Source: Mesorhizobium sp. J8 (GTDB lineage: Bacteria; Pseudomonadota; Alphaproteobacteria; Rhizobiales; Rhizobiaceae). From it: a DNA stretch of 64,000 bases. A model generated the notes under the pieces. It did not search any database, was not told the origin of the DNA, and worked only from the letters and a program-made list of their open reading frames with translations. The translations under genes and the position numbers were made by a program. Positions 18,332 through 27,489 of this stretch are shown here, one piece after another. The stretch's first letter is position 1. Every line of letters begins with the position of its first letter. The DNA lies in contig NZ_AP024109.1 in the NCBI RefSeq assembly GCF_016591715.1, forward strand, positions 2,108,001-2,172,000, given 5' to 3'.

Positions 18332-18754
18332 ATGAGCTTCGAGGCATATCTCAATTGCTTTGAAAATGGTGAGGAAAGCTATTTCTCCACCTCAATCGTC
18401 GAGGATACCTTCGCGCCTTTCATCACCAGGCGTGAAACTGAATTCTCATGCTGGGTCGTCACCTATGACGATACCTCGTCGGCCGACCTCTACCTCAATC
18501 TGGACCCCGGTGATGCCTCGCGATGTTCCGGCTTCACCATTGCGCGGCCGCCGGATGATCCGCGCCTCTACGATGCGCTGTGGAAGATACTGCGCGTCAC
18601 CAGCTCGGTCGTTTGTTGCGCTGGAGAGTGCCCGCCATTGGTCGGTTGGCGGGAGACTATGCCTCACTTGAACTCCGACATGGTGGAAGCCCTTGGGACC
18701 CCAGTTGTCGTTTCAAGCGGCGGCGAGATCAAGGAATGGCTCGAAAAGTCATAG
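18332..18754 (+). CDS. Unrecognised 140-aa acidic protein
   Basis: The frame from ATG 18332 (after an AATAGG site) encodes 140 residues rich in acidic and aromatic amino acids, with paired cysteines (SVVCCAGECPP near residue 95). It has no signal peptide and no membrane segment. Its size, acidity and patterns such as FFITRRETEF-like strands and DPRLYDALWKILR recall immunity-type proteins, but I cannot assign a family. No toxin gene is next to it. It starts 18 nt after ribB and may be read through from it. Confidence 0.5.
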   Translation: MSFEAYLNCFENGEESYFSTSIVEDTFAPFITRRETEFSCWVVTYDDTSSADLYLNLDPGDASRCSGFTIARPPDDPRLYDALWKILRVTSSVVCCAGECPPLVGWRETMPHLNSDMVEALGTPVVVSSGGEIKEWLEKS

Positions 18755-18763
18755 CGTCCCACG

Positions 18764-19984
18764 TCACTCCGCCGCTATGACCGCCTCGCCCCGGTCCACA
18801 TCGCAATCACCCGTCGCCAGCCGGCATTGGCCGGCAAGCACGGTGATCAGCGCGATCGCGCCGGCTGCTACGGATACCCAGAAGCCGTTCTGCGGTCCGA
18901 AAGTGTCGACCATCCAGCCGGCGGCGAAGGAGCCAAGCGCCATGCCGATGCCGATGCCGGTCGTCACCCAGGTGATGCCCTCGGTCAGCATCGCCGGCGG
19001 CACGTGGCGCTCGATCAGGCCGAAGGCGGTGATGAAGGTCGGCGAGATCGCGACGCCGCTGACGAAGACGGCGAGCGCCAGCGTCGGGACCGTGTCGACG
19101 AACAGCAGCGGCAGCGTGGTGAGCGCGATCACCGTGACCGCCACCGCCAGTTGCCGCTGCAGGGGCACCTTCAGGCTGAGCGCGCCGACGACGATGCCGA
19201 GCACGAAGGATCCCAGCGCATAGACGCCGATGACCAGGCTCGCCGCCTCGGGCTGGCCAAGCGCCTTGGTGATGGCGACGGTGGTGACTTCCGTCGTGGC
19301 GAAGGTCGCGCCGACGAAGATCAGCGCGAAGGTGATGATCTGGACTGGGCGCAGGCGGATCGCTGAACCGGCCGCGCCATGCTCGGCCGGGCGGATCGGT
19401 GGCTCGGAGGAACGCTGCAGCAGGAATGCCGCCGAGCCGAGCGCGAGCAGCAATGTGCTGACCACCATGCCGGCCTCCGGAAACAGCGCCGCGCTCAAGC
19501 CCACCGACAGCGAGGCGCCGGCGACATAGACCAGCTCGTCCGCGGCCGATTCGAAGGCGAAGGCGGTGTTGAGTTCCGGCCGGTCGCGAAAAATCTCGGT
19601 CCAGCGTGCCCTGACCAGCGCCGGGATGCTGGGCATGGCGGCGGCAAGCAGGGCGGACAGGAACAAGGTCCAAGCCGGCCAGTGCTGGTTGGCCGCAACG
19701 ATCAACGTCGCGAAGGCGAGCACCGAGACCAGTGTCATGGGTGCTGCGATCGCCGTCTGGCCGCGCCGGTCCACCAGCCGCGACACTTGCGGCGAAAGAA
19801 AAGCGTTGACCAGCGCATAGGTCGCCGAGACCGCGCCGGCCAGCCAGTATTCGCCATGCGTCTGCGACAGCATCGCCACGATGCCGATCGGCGCCATGGC
19901 GATCGGCAGGCGCGCCATGAAAGCGGCCGTGGCGAAGCCTTTCGTGCCAGGAGCCCGAAAAATGTCCGCATAGGGGTTTCGCAT
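18764..19984 (-). CDS. MFS transporter, probable exporter
   Basis: This ~406-aa protein has about twelve hydrophobic segments. The loop LSPQVSRLVDRRGQ after the second segment matches the MFS motif A region, and the halves show weak internal symmetry. The start at 19984 has a GAGGAG site 7 nt upstream and begins MRNPYADIFRAPGTKGF. It is divergent from a TetR-type repressor gene across three palindromic operators, the usual layout of a drug or metabolite efflux pump controlled by its own repressor. Substrate unknown. Confidence 0.82.
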   Translation of the reverse strand: MRNPYADIFRAPGTKGFATAAFMARLPIAMAPIGIVAMLSQTHGEYWLAGAVSATYALVNAFLSPQVSRLVDRRGQTAIAAPMTLVSVLAFATLIVAANQHWPAWTLFLSALLAAAMPSIPALVRARWTEIFRDRPELNTAFAFESAADELVYVAGASLSVGLSAALFPEAGMVVSTLLLALGSAAFLLQRSSEPPIRPAEHGAAGSAIRLRPVQIITFALIFVGATFATTEVTTVAITKALGQPEAASLVIGVYALGSFVLGIVVGALSLKVPLQRQLAVAVTVIALTTLPLLFVDTVPTLALAVFVSGVAISPTFITAFGLIERHVPPAMLTEGITWVTTGIGIGMALGSFAAGWMVDTFGPQNGFWVSVAAGAIALITVLAGQCRLATGDCDVDRGEAVIAAE

Positions 19985-20020
19985 GATCAAGCTCCTCGAC
20001 AGGGCTGAATACCACAATTA

Positions 20021-20035
20021 CATACGTCGCGTATG
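20021..20035. promoter_or_regulatory. TetR-type operator copy 1
   Basis: CATACGTCGCGTATG is a 15-bp palindrome with half-sites CATACG and CGTATG. It lies 36 nt from the MFS start codon. It is one of three copies between the divergent MFS and TetR genes. Confidence 0.8.
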
Positions 20036-20049
20036 AACATCAGATAATT

Positions 20050-20064
20050 CATACGCCGCGTATG
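20050..20064. promoter_or_regulatory. TetR-type operator copy 2
   Basis: CATACGCCGCGTATG is the second copy, beginning 29 nt after the first. Only the centre of the site differs between copies; both half-sites are perfect. Confidence 0.8.
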
Positions 20065-20072
20065 TCAATTGG

Positions 20073-20087
20073 CATACGGCGCGTATG
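20073..20087. promoter_or_regulatory. TetR-type operator copy 3
   Basis: CATACGGCGCGTATG is the third copy, beginning 23 nt after the second and ending 17 nt before the TetR start codon. Binding here should block both divergent promoters. Confidence 0.8.
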
Positions 20088-20104
20088 TGAATAAGGCCAG
20101 AGCC

Positions 20105-20698
20105 ATGCACAGACCGCGCAAGGAGATGATCGCCGAGACGCGCGCCAAGCTGATCGCGGCCGCCCGCCATGCCTTCGGCACCATGGGCTATGCCGAGGCC
20201 TCGATGGACGATTTCACCGCCTCGGCCGGTCTCACCCGCGGCGCGCTCTACCATCATTTCGGCGACAAGAAGGGGCTGCTGCAGGCGGTGATCGCCGAGA
20301 TCGACGGCGAGATGGCTTTGCGGGTGAACGAGGTTGCGTCGAAGGCGCCGACCCGCTGGCAGCGTTTCGTCGACGAATGCACCACCTATATCGAGATGGC
20401 GCTGGAACCGGAAATTCAGCGCATCATGTTCCGCGACGGCCCGGCGGTGCTCGGCGACCCGGCGCAGTGGCCGAATGCCAGTGCCTGCGTCGCCTCGATG
20501 ACCGAGCATCTGACCAGGCTGCAGGAAGAGGGCGTGGTCGTCGCCGATGTCGATCCCGAGACGGCCTCGAGGCTGATCAATGGCGCCAGCAGCCAGGCCG
20601 CGCAGCGCATCGCCAATGCCAAGGATCCCGAGGCGACGTCGAAGAAGGCGATCGCCGCCTTCAAGCAACTGCTCGAGGGCTTGCGCAAGAAGACTTGA
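20105..20698 (+). CDS. TetR-family repressor of the divergent MFS transporter
   Basis: The 197-aa protein has a TetR DNA-binding domain at residues 10-56 (TRAKLIAAARHAFGTMGYAEASMDDFTASAGLTRGALYHHFGDKKGLLQAV pattern, recognition helix in LTRGALYHHF) followed by a helical ligand-binding domain. ATG 20105 is preferred because the upstream in-frame start at 20069 would place the third operator inside the coding sequence. Together with the palindromes it forms an autoregulated efflux switch; the inducer is unknown. Confidence 0.85.
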   Translation: MHRPRKEMIAETRAKLIAAARHAFGTMGYAEASMDDFTASAGLTRGALYHHFGDKKGLLQAVIAEIDGEMALRVNEVASKAPTRWQRFVDECTTYIEMALEPEIQRIMFRDGPAVLGDPAQWPNASACVASMTEHLTRLQEEGVVVADVDPETASRLINGASSQAAQRIANAKDPEATSKKAIAAFKQLLEGLRKKT

Positions 20699-20828
20699 GC
20701 GCACGCTTGGGTAACCAAGCCACCGTGTTGTGCACCGGTTTCAGGCCGGTGCAACCCTGCCGCGATTGACAATCAGCAGGGCGAGCGCATCCTCCACCGC
20801 CATCTCTTGGGGTTTGGAGAGTCGGGCC

Positions 20829-21812
20829 ATGTGGGACTTCAGCATTGGCCGGTCGGTGTCCATCATGATGCGGACATGGCCGTTCATCGTCTTTCGCATG
20901 ATCGTTTATTTCGGCATCACGGTCGCCTACATCATGGCGACCGGCACAGGGGCCAGCGTCGGTTACGGCGTCGGTCACATCTCGACCGATCCGGATGGCC
21001 CGATGTCCTTCGCGCTCTGGGGCGGCGTGGTCGGCTTCGGAATCGTCTCGATCGCCGTCTACTGGATCCGCGAATACATCCTCTATGTGCTGAAGGCGGG
21101 TCATATCGCCGTCATGGTGCATCTGATCGACGGCCATGACGTGCCCGACGGCCAGAACCAGATCGCCTATGCCAAGGACGTGGTCACCCAGCGCTTTGCC
21201 GAGGCCAACATCCTTTTCGTCGTCGACCAGCTGGTCAAGGGCGCCATCCGCGCCATCACCGGCCTGATCGGCGGCATCGCCGCCTTCCTGCCCATTCCGG
21301 GCCTGAGCGGCATCGTCAGCTTCATCAACACGGTCATCCGCATCTCGCTGACCTATGTCGACGAGATCATCCTCGGCTACAACATCCGCATCAATTCGAG
21401 CTCGCCCTTCGAGACGGCGCGGCAAGGCGTCGTGCTTTATGCCCAGAACGGCAAGCACATGGTCAAGAACGCCGTCTGGCTGGCGGTGATCATGTGGGGC
21501 GTGTCCTTCGTCATCTTCCTGTTGATGCTGGCGCCCGCCGCGGCGATCCTCTGGGTCATGCCCGGACAATTGGCCGGCTGGGCCTTCGTGCTGGCGATCG
21601 TCTTTGCCTGGGCCTTCAAGGCAGCATTCATCGAGCCGTTCGCCATCGCGTCCTTGATGCAGGTCTATTTCGAAGCCATCGAAGGTCAGGCGCCCAGCCC
21701 CGAATGGGACACGCGGCTCGCCGAGGCCTCGTCCAAATTCAGGGAACTGCGCGACAAGGCGCTCGGCTCCTTCGGCGGCGGCTCGCGTTGGGACACGCCC
21801 CGAGCGGCTTGA
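20829..21812 (+). CDS. Conserved multi-pass membrane protein of unknown function
   Basis: The 327-aa product has at least five long hydrophobic stretches: near residues 20-37, 55-75, 130-160, 217-245 and 245-270. The start MWDFSIGRSVSIMMRTWPFIVFRM carries an amphipathic lead-in. Central loops contain FLPIPGLSGIVSFINTVIRISLTYVDEIILGYNIR. I recall no characterised function. ATG 20829 follows a GGAGAG site. It is convergent with bluB. Confidence 0.68.
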   Translation: MWDFSIGRSVSIMMRTWPFIVFRMIVYFGITVAYIMATGTGASVGYGVGHISTDPDGPMSFALWGGVVGFGIVSIAVYWIREYILYVLKAGHIAVMVHLIDGHDVPDGQNQIAYAKDVVTQRFAEANILFVVDQLVKGAIRAITGLIGGIAAFLPIPGLSGIVSFINTVIRISLTYVDEIILGYNIRINSSSPFETARQGVVLYAQNGKHMVKNAVWLAVIMWGVSFVIFLLMLAPAAAILWVMPGQLAGWAFVLAIVFAWAFKAAFIEPFAIASLMQVYFEAIEGQAPSPEWDTRLAEASSKFRELRDKALGSFGGGSRWDTPRAA

Positions 21813-21817
21813 TCAGC

Positions 21818-22552
21818 TCAGGATTTCGACGGCCCGGCACCGAGACTCGCGATCGCCGATTTGAGCGGCGCTTCGCCGGCGCCGCGAAAAGTCTCGCTCA
21901 TCACCAGTTCGGGCAGCGGCAGGCGCTTGCCCCAGCCATGCGCTTCGAGGTCCGGCTTCGGGGCGAAGGCGGAGACGCGGCCGACGCACAGATAGGCGAT
22001 CGGCGTGACATGCTCCGGGATCGACAGAAGCCGCTTCAGCGCCTCCGTTTCGATGATGCTCACCCAGCCGACGCCGACACCCTCGGCGCGTGCCGCCAGC
22101 CAGAAATTCTGCACCGCGCAGACCGTGCTGTAGAGATCCATCTCCGGATTGTGCCAGCGCCCGAGCGGCGAACCCTTCGAGCGCTGCCGGTCGCAGGTGA
22201 TGCAGAGATTGAGCGCGCTTTCGCATATGCCTTCGAGCTTCAGTTTCCGGTATAGCGCCTGCCGCTCCGCCTCGATCGCCGGCAATTCCTGCTCGCGCGC
22301 GGCGAGGAACAGATCGCGCACTTGTCTGCGCCGCTCGGCATCGCGGATGACGATGAAATTCCACGGCTGCATATAGCCCACCGACGGCGCATGATGCGCG
22401 GCGGTGAGAAGCCGCGCCAGCACGCAATCGTCGAGGTCGTCGGGAACAAAATGGCTGCGCACGTCACGCCTGGTGAACATCGCCCGATAGACCGCGTCGC
22501 GCGCCAGTTGGTCAAAGTCGTCGCCGCTCGCGGCGATCGCTGCTGCCGTCAT
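21818..22552 (-). CDS. bluB: 5,6-dimethylbenzimidazole synthase
   Basis: The 244-aa nitroreductase-fold enzyme cleaves reduced FMN with O2 to form the lower ligand of vitamin B12. Recognisable segments are RRDVRSHFVPDDLDDCVLARLLTAAHHAPSVGYMQPWNF, DLYSTVCAVQNFWLAARAEGVGVGWVSI and IAYLCVGRV. The B12-riboswitch at 22607-22762 on the same strand, ending about 54 nt before the start codon, fits perfectly with repression by cobalamin. The riboswitch makes this assignment firmer than a generic nitroreductase call. Confidence 0.92.
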   Translation of the reverse strand: MTAAAIAASGDDFDQLARDAVYRAMFTRRDVRSHFVPDDLDDCVLARLLTAAHHAPSVGYMQPWNFIVIRDAERRRQVRDLFLAAREQELPAIEAERQALYRKLKLEGICESALNLCITCDRQRSKGSPLGRWHNPEMDLYSTVCAVQNFWLAARAEGVGVGWVSIIETEALKRLLSIPEHVTPIAYLCVGRVSAFAPKPDLEAHGWGKRLPLPELVMSETFRGAGEAPLKSAIASLGAGPSKS

Positions 22553-22887
22553 CGCTTTTCCCCTTGCGACAAGCAGTCCTCCGCCTGACCAAGCGGAAGA
22601 CCGTGTCTGCCGGGCCGGTCTTCTGGCTCGGGATCGTCCCGCCCCGGCGCCTTCCCGTCATCGACAGTGGCGTTTGCCGGCGCGGTCCCCCTCACAGCGT
22701 TGGGCACGCCACGGAGTTCAACCGTGTTCCCGATTCTCCCGCGTCGCGGGCACCAGGCAGCGAAGTGACCTTACCGCGAAGTTGGGCACCCGCCAATGGC
22801 GCGGACGACATGGGCTTGCGCAATTTCCCCAGCCATTCGGCTTTTCAAACATGGTCATTGCGGCCGCGGGTGCCTAGATTAGGCGCC
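22553..22887. promoter_or_regulatory. Divergent leader region between bluB and the deacetylase gene
   Basis: This 335-bp gene-free stretch holds the cobalamin riboswitch on the minus strand. The remaining ~125 bp (22763-22887) must contain the promoter of bluB and that of the HDAC-like gene on the plus strand. I see no other clear site. Confidence 0.6.
22607..22762 (-). ncRNA. Cobalamin riboswitch controlling bluB
   Basis: Reading the minus strand from ~22762, the leader contains GGTGCCC, then GGGAACACGGTTGAACTCCGTGG, a GCCACTG box, GACGGGAAGGC and the B12 box GAGCCAGAAGACCGGCC (complement of 22613-22629). These are the ordered conserved blocks of the adenosylcobalamin aptamer. A short CTTCCGC/GCGGAGG hairpin between the aptamer and the ribosome site could be the expression platform. 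Boundaries are approximate. Confidence 0.88.
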
Positions 22888-23814
22888 ATGGCCACACGTC
22901 TCTACACGCACCCGATCTTCCTCGAACACCTCACGCCGCCCGGTCACCCCGAGCGGCCCGACCGCCTGCGCGCCATCGAGCGGGTGCTGGACGACGAGGC
23001 GTTTGCGGCGCTCGACCGCGTCAAGGCGCCGGAAGGCGACGAGAAAACCATCCTCTACGCGCACCCCGAGGCTTTCGTCGAGCGCGTGCGCGCGGCGATT
23101 CCTGAGAGCGGCATCGTCTCGATCGATGCCGATACCAGCGCCAGCCCGAAAAGCTGGCAGGCGGTAGTCACGGCGATCGGTGCGGCGAACGCCGCGGTCG
23201 ACGATGTCTTCGAGGGCCGCGCCGCCAACGTCTTCGTCGCCGCCCGTCCGCCGGGCCACCACGCCGAAAAGACCACGGCAATGGGTTTTTGCCTGTTCAA
23301 CACGGCGGCCATCGCCGCCCGTTATGCGCAGAAGAGGCATCAGGCCGAGCGCGTCGCCATCGTCGACTGGGATGTCCATCACGGCAACGGCACGCAGGAC
23401 ATCTTCTGGGACGATCCGTCGGTGCTCTACTGCTCGACGCACCAGATGCCGCTTTATCCGGGCACCGGCGCGAAGAGCGAGACCGGGGCCGGCAACATCG
23501 TCAACGCGCCGCTGGCGCCGCAGACCGGCAGCGACCTGTTCCGCGACGCTTTCCTGTCGCGCGTGCTGCCGTCGATCGACGCGTTTGCGCCGGACCTGAT
23601 CATCATTTCCGCCGGTTTCGACGCGCATCACCGCGATCCGCTGGCCGAGATCAACCTGACCGAGGACGATTTCGACTGGGCGACCGGCCAGTTGATGGAA
23701 CGCGCGGGTCGCCACAGCTCCAACAGGCTCGTCAGCCTGCTGGAAGGCGGCTACGATCTGCAGGGACTGGCATTTTCAGTCGCCGCCCATGTCGGGCGGC
23801 TGATGAAGGGATGA
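22888..23814 (+). CDS. Histone deacetylase-like amidohydrolase
   Basis: The 308-aa arginase/deacetylase-fold enzyme has all the zinc-site segments of class II HDAC-like proteins: PPGHHAEKTTAMGFCLFN (tandem catalytic His), DWDVHHGNGTQDIF (zinc Asp and His), SAGFDAHHRDPL and LEGGYDL. Bacterial members act on acetylpolyamines or acetylated proteins; the substrate here is unknown. ATG 22888 starts MATRLYTHPIFLEH, the normal N-terminus. The stop is directly followed by xseB. Confidence 0.88.
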   Translation: MATRLYTHPIFLEHLTPPGHPERPDRLRAIERVLDDEAFAALDRVKAPEGDEKTILYAHPEAFVERVRAAIPESGIVSIDADTSASPKSWQAVVTAIGAANAAVDDVFEGRAANVFVAARPPGHHAEKTTAMGFCLFNTAAIAARYAQKRHQAERVAIVDWDVHHGNGTQDIFWDDPSVLYCSTHQMPLYPGTGAKSETGAGNIVNAPLAPQTGSDLFRDAFLSRVLPSIDAFAPDLIIISAGFDAHHRDPLAEINLTEDDFDWATGQLMERAGRHSSNRLVSLLEGGYDLQGLAFSVAAHVGRLMKG

Positions 23815-24069
23815 ATGATGGCTGATGAAGCTAACCAAGACGTCAAGGCGATGAGCTTCGAGCAGGCGCTCGACGCGCTGGAGAAGATCGTCGATGATCT
23901 GGAGCGCGGCGACGTCCCGCTCGATCAGTCGATCAGGATCTATGAGCGCGGCGAGGCGTTGAAGGCGCATTGCGACCGGTTGCTGAAAGCGGCCGAGGAC
24001 AAGGTCGAGAAGATCAGGCTGTCGCGCGACGGCAAGCCGGTGGGAACGGAGCCGTTGGACGCGGAATAA
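23815..24069 (+). CDS. xseB: Exodeoxyribonuclease VII small subunit
   Basis: This 84-aa helical protein has the XseB pattern [54 protein letters not shown]. It binds the XseA catalytic subunit for single-strand DNA degradation. It starts directly after the deacetylase stop; ATG 23815 and ATG 23818 are adjacent and either may be used. No xseA gene is in the window. Confidence 0.9.
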   Translation: MMADEANQDVKAMSFEQALDALEKIVDDLERGDVPLDQSIRIYERGEALKAHCDRLLKAAEDKVEKIRLSRDGKPVGTEPLDAE

Positions 24070-24106
24070 TTCGGGTGGCAGAGCAAGCAGGTAAGGAGTT
24101 CAAGCC

Positions 24107-24373
24107 ATGTGCCGCAACATCAAGACCCTGGCCAATTTCGAACCGCCGGCAACCAATGACGAAGTGCATGACGCAGCGCTGCAGTTCGTGCGCAAGCTGA
24201 GCGGCACGACGAAACCGTCGAAGCGCAACGAGCACGCTTTCTATCATGCTGTGGAAGCGATCGCGGCCGCCGCGCGCGAACTCATCGATTCGCTCGAAAC
24301 CAGCCAGGAACCGCGCAACCGCGAGGTCGAGGCCGCCAAGGCGAAGGCCAGGTCGGCGCTGCGTTTCGCCTGA
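24107..24373 (+). CDS. DUF2277 family protein
   Basis: The 88-aa protein begins MCRNIKTLANFEPPATNDEV, the signature of DUF2277, a small helical family widespread in alphaproteobacteria and actinobacteria. It is predicted cytoplasmic. No biochemical function is known to me. AAGGAG lies 8 nt before the ATG. It is likely in one transcript with xseB and pirin. Confidence 0.8.
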   Translation: MCRNIKTLANFEPPATNDEVHDAALQFVRKLSGTTKPSKRNEHAFYHAVEAIAAAARELIDSLETSQEPRNREVEAAKAKARSALRFA

Positions 24374-24382
24374 GGGACAGTT

Positions 24383-25303
24383 ATGAGCTTCTTTCCCGGA
24401 AACGACCCTGAGCCCGGCGATGCCTTCGCCTGCGACCAGATCGAGCTGATGGTCGTTCCCAACGCCAAGGACATCGGCGGCTTCGAGGTGCGCCGCGCCT
24501 TGCCGACGGCGAAACGCCGTCTGGTCGGGCCATTCATCTTCTTCGACCGCATGGGCCCAGCCATCCTGCGCGCCGGCCACGCGCTCGACGTGCGCCCGCA
24601 TCCGCATATCGGCCTTTCCACCGTCACCTATCTGTTTGACGGCAAGATCAGGCATCGCGACTCGCTCGGCACCGAAATGGTGATCGCGCCCGGCGACGTG
24701 AATTTGATGACCGCCGGGCGTGGCATCGTTCATTCCGAGCGCACGCCGGAAGAGCTGCGCGGCGCTCCGATGTCGGTCTCCGGCTTGCAGACCTGGCTCG
24801 CGCTGCCCGATGGCAAGGAAGAAATCGCCCCGGTCTTCGCCAATACGTCGGTTGCCCGATTGCCGCAGATCGACACCGGGGGCGTCAGCGGCCGCGTGGT
24901 CATCGGCGAATTCTCAGGCCTGCGCTCGCCCGTCGCGACCGCGTCGGACACGCTTTACGCCGATCTCAGGCTGGCCGCGGGCGCCAGCGTGCAAATTCCG
25001 GCCGATGCCGAGGAACGCGCCATCTACACGCTGGAAGGCGAAGTCTCGATCGCCGGCGATGTTTTCCCGGCCGAGCGGCTTCTGGTGTTCAAGCCGGGTG
25101 AGGAGATCGTCGTCTCCTCCGAGCGCGGCGCGCATTTCATGCTGTTCGGCGGCGCTTCGCTTGGCTCCCAGCGCTATATCTGGTGGAATTTCGTCTCGTC
25201 CTCGAAGGAACGTATCGAGCAGGCCAAGCAGGAATGGAAGACGGGCCGCTTCGATATCGTTCCCGGCGACGAGGAAGAGTTTATTCCGCTGCCTGAGAAC
25301 TAG
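24383..25303 (+). CDS. Pirin family bicupin protein
   Basis: The 306-aa protein has the N-terminal pirin cupin (RRALPTAKRRLVGPFIFFDRMGP, RPHPHIGLSTVTYLFDGKIRHRDSLG with metal-binding His residues, and GDVNLMTAGRGIVHSERTP) and a second cupin near residues 180-280. Bacterial pirins include quercetin dioxygenases and redox-sensitive regulators; which applies here cannot be read. It starts 9 nt after DUF2277. Confidence 0.86.
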   Translation: MSFFPGNDPEPGDAFACDQIELMVVPNAKDIGGFEVRRALPTAKRRLVGPFIFFDRMGPAILRAGHALDVRPHPHIGLSTVTYLFDGKIRHRDSLGTEMVIAPGDVNLMTAGRGIVHSERTPEELRGAPMSVSGLQTWLALPDGKEEIAPVFANTSVARLPQIDTGGVSGRVVIGEFSGLRSPVATASDTLYADLRLAAGASVQIPADAEERAIYTLEGEVSIAGDVFPAERLLVFKPGEEIVVSSERGAHFMLFGGASLGSQRYIWWNFVSSSKERIEQAKQEWKTGRFDIVPGDEEEFIPLPEN

Positions 25304-25430
25304 GAATCGCTCAACCTGCGCGTCACCGACACGCATTTACATTCGCCCGCCGGCGGCCTATTCCGCGCATGATTATGGCGCAATCTGCTGGTAGCGCCGT
25401 GTTCGATCAATTGAGGCAGGACGCGCCCGA

Positions 25431-27338
25431 GTGAAGCCAGACACGCCGCTGCTCGACAAGGTCCGCATTCCCGCGGACCTGCGGATGCTCGATGAGAGCG
25501 CGCTGCCGCAGCTTGCCGCGGAACTGCGTGCCGAGCTCATCGACGCCGTGTCGCAGACGGGCGGCCATCTTGGCGCCGGTCTTGGCGTCGTCGAACTGAC
25601 GGTTGCCCTGCATTATGTCTTCAACACGCCGCAGGACCGGCTGATCTGGGACGTCGGCCACCAGGCCTATCCGCACAAGATTCTGACCGGCCGCCGCGAC
25701 CGCATCCGCACGCTGCGCCAGGAGGGTGGCCTCTCCGGTTTCACCCGGCGCGCCGAGAGCGAATACGACCCGTTCGGCGCCGCGCATTCCTCCACCTCGA
25801 TTTCGGCCGGCCTCGGCATGGCGATGGCGCGCGACCTGTCGGGCGGCCGAAACGATGTGATTTCCGTTATCGGCGACGGCTCGATGTCGGCCGGCATGGC
25901 CTTCGAGGCGCTGAACAATGCCGGCGCACTCGATGCCCGGCTGATCGTCATCCTCAACGACAACGACATGTCGATCGCGCCGCCGACCGGCGCGATGAGC
26001 GCCTATCTGGCGAGGCTTGCGTCGGGCAAGGCCTATCTCGGCCTGCGCGATTTCGGCAAGAAGCTGACCTCCTATCTCGGCAAGCGCGCCGACCGCGCCA
26101 TCACCCGGGCGGTCGAGCATGCGCGTGGCTATGTCACCGGCGGCACCTTGTTCGAGGAACTCGGCTTCTATCACATCGGCCCGATCGACGGGCACAATCT
26201 CGAGCACCTCATCCCGGTGCTGAGGAACGTGCGCGACAACGGCAAAGGTCCGGTGCTGATCCATGTCGTGACGCAGAAGGGCAAGGGCTACGCGCCGGCG
26301 GAGGCAGCGGCCGACAAATATCACGGCGTCAACAAATTCGACGTCATCACCGGGGCGCAGGCCAAGGCGCCGGCCAACGCGCCCGCCTACACCAAGGTCT
26401 TCGCCGAGAGCCTGATCCAGGAGGCGCGCGAGGACGACCGTATCGTCGCCATCACAGCCGCCATGCCGAGCGGCACCGGCCTCGACCTGTTCGGCGAGGT
26501 GTTCCCGAAGCGGACCTTCGATGTCGGCATCGCCGAGCAGCACGCGGTGACCTTCGCGGCGGGGCTCGCCACCGAAGGCTACAAGCCCTTCGCCGCCATC
26601 TATTCGACCTTCCTGCAGCGTGCCTACGACCAGGTCGTCCACGACGTGGCGATCCAGAAGCTGCCTGTGCGCTTTCCCATCGACCGCGCCGGCTTCGTCG
26701 GCGCCGACGGCGCCACCCATTGCGGCGCCTTCGACACCACTTTCCTCGCCTCGCTGCCGGGCTTCGTCGTCATGGCGGCGGCCGACGAGGCGGAGCTTCG
26801 CCATATGGTGCGCACCGCCGCGTCCTATGATGACGGCCCGATCGCCTTCCGCTATCCGCGCGGCAACGGCGTCGGCGTCGACATGCCGGAGCGGGGCTCG
26901 CTGCTCGAAATCGGCAAGGGCCGCATCCTCAAGCAAGGAACCAAGGTCGCGCTGCTTTCCTTCGGCACGCGGCTGCAGGATTGCCTGCTCGCCGCCGAGG
27001 AGCTCGGCGCCGCGGGTCTCTCCACCACCGTCGCCGATGCCCGCTTCGCCAAGCCGCTCGACGAGGATCTCATTCGCCGGGTCGCCCGTTCGCACGAAGT
27101 GCTTGTGACCGTGGAGGAGGGCGCCATCGGCGGCTTCGCCAGCCAGGTGCTGCACTTCCTCGCCCATCAAGGCCTGCTGGAAAGCGGCCTGAAGGTGCGC
27201 CCGCTGGTGCTGCCGGACGTGTTCACCGACCACGCCAAGCCCGAAAAGATGTATGCCGACGCCGGCCTGGACTCGGTCGGCATCGTGCGTACCGTCTTCG
27301 CGACGCTCGGCCATGGCGTACAGGCGCAGCGCGCCTGA
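25431..27338 (+). CDS. dxs: 1-deoxy-D-xylulose-5-phosphate synthase
   Basis: The 635-aa thiamine-diphosphate enzyme condenses pyruvate and glyceraldehyde 3-phosphate, the first step of the MEP isoprenoid pathway. Seen are [59 protein letters not shown] and NDNDMSI (ThDP site), and in the pyrimidine domain [17 protein letters not shown] plus [18 protein letters not shown]. The start is GTG, at the normal family N-terminus. The downstream MEP enzyme IspH is also in this window (43713). Confidence 0.95.
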   Translation: MKPDTPLLDKVRIPADLRMLDESALPQLAAELRAELIDAVSQTGGHLGAGLGVVELTVALHYVFNTPQDRLIWDVGHQAYPHKILTGRRDRIRTLRQEGGLSGFTRRAESEYDPFGAAHSSTSISAGLGMAMARDLSGGRNDVISVIGDGSMSAGMAFEALNNAGALDARLIVILNDNDMSIAPPTGAMSAYLARLASGKAYLGLRDFGKKLTSYLGKRADRAITRAVEHARGYVTGGTLFEELGFYHIGPIDGHNLEHLIPVLRNVRDNGKGPVLIHVVTQKGKGYAPAEAAADKYHGVNKFDVITGAQAKAPANAPAYTKVFAESLIQEAREDDRIVAITAAMPSGTGLDLFGEVFPKRTFDVGIAEQHAVTFAAGLATEGYKPFAAIYSTFLQRAYDQVVHDVAIQKLPVRFPIDRAGFVGADGATHCGAFDTTFLASLPGFVVMAAADEAELRHMVRTAASYDDGPIAFRYPRGNGVGVDMPERGSLLEIGKGRILKQGTKVALLSFGTRLQDCLLAAEELGAAGLSTTVADARFAKPLDEDLIRRVARSHEVLVTVEEGAIGGFASQVLHFLAHQGLLESGLKVRPLVLPDVFTDHAKPEKMYADAGLDSVGIVRTVFATLGHGVQAQRA

Positions 27339-27383
27339 ATCAGAACGTCAAGACGCTGAATCAGTTTGCCGGCTTTCGGATAT

Positions 27384-27401
27384 AAGCGTTTGTTAACGCT
27401 T
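27384..27401. other. Stem-loop after dxs
   Basis: AAGCGTT-TGTT-AACGCTT is a perfect 7-bp stem with a 4-nt loop, 46 nt after the dxs stop. It lacks a T-run, so it may be a weak terminator or a protein site. Confidence 0.4.
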
Positions 27402-27449
27402 CCGTTTGGCCGTTCGCTTACCCTGTCTCTTGGCCGATTTTCAACGGCG

Positions 27450-27479
27450 CCCTGCTAAGACCTTGGTCCTAAGGCAGGG
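27450..27479 (+). other. Leader hairpin that may cover the ribosome site of the 27490 gene
   Basis: CCCTGC at 27450-27455 pairs with GCAGGG at 27474-27479, and GACC-TT-GGTC forms an inner stem. The AGGGG ribosome site (27476-27480) lies in the 3' arm, 9 nt before ATG 27490, so folding would hide it. Confidence 0.45.
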
Positions 27480-27489
27480 GATAAGAACA

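Noticed and set aside
25407..27314. A 635-codon minus-strand frame covering dxs
   Set aside because: dxs on the plus strand has all its motifs. The antisense frame has no domain and only reflects codon bias.
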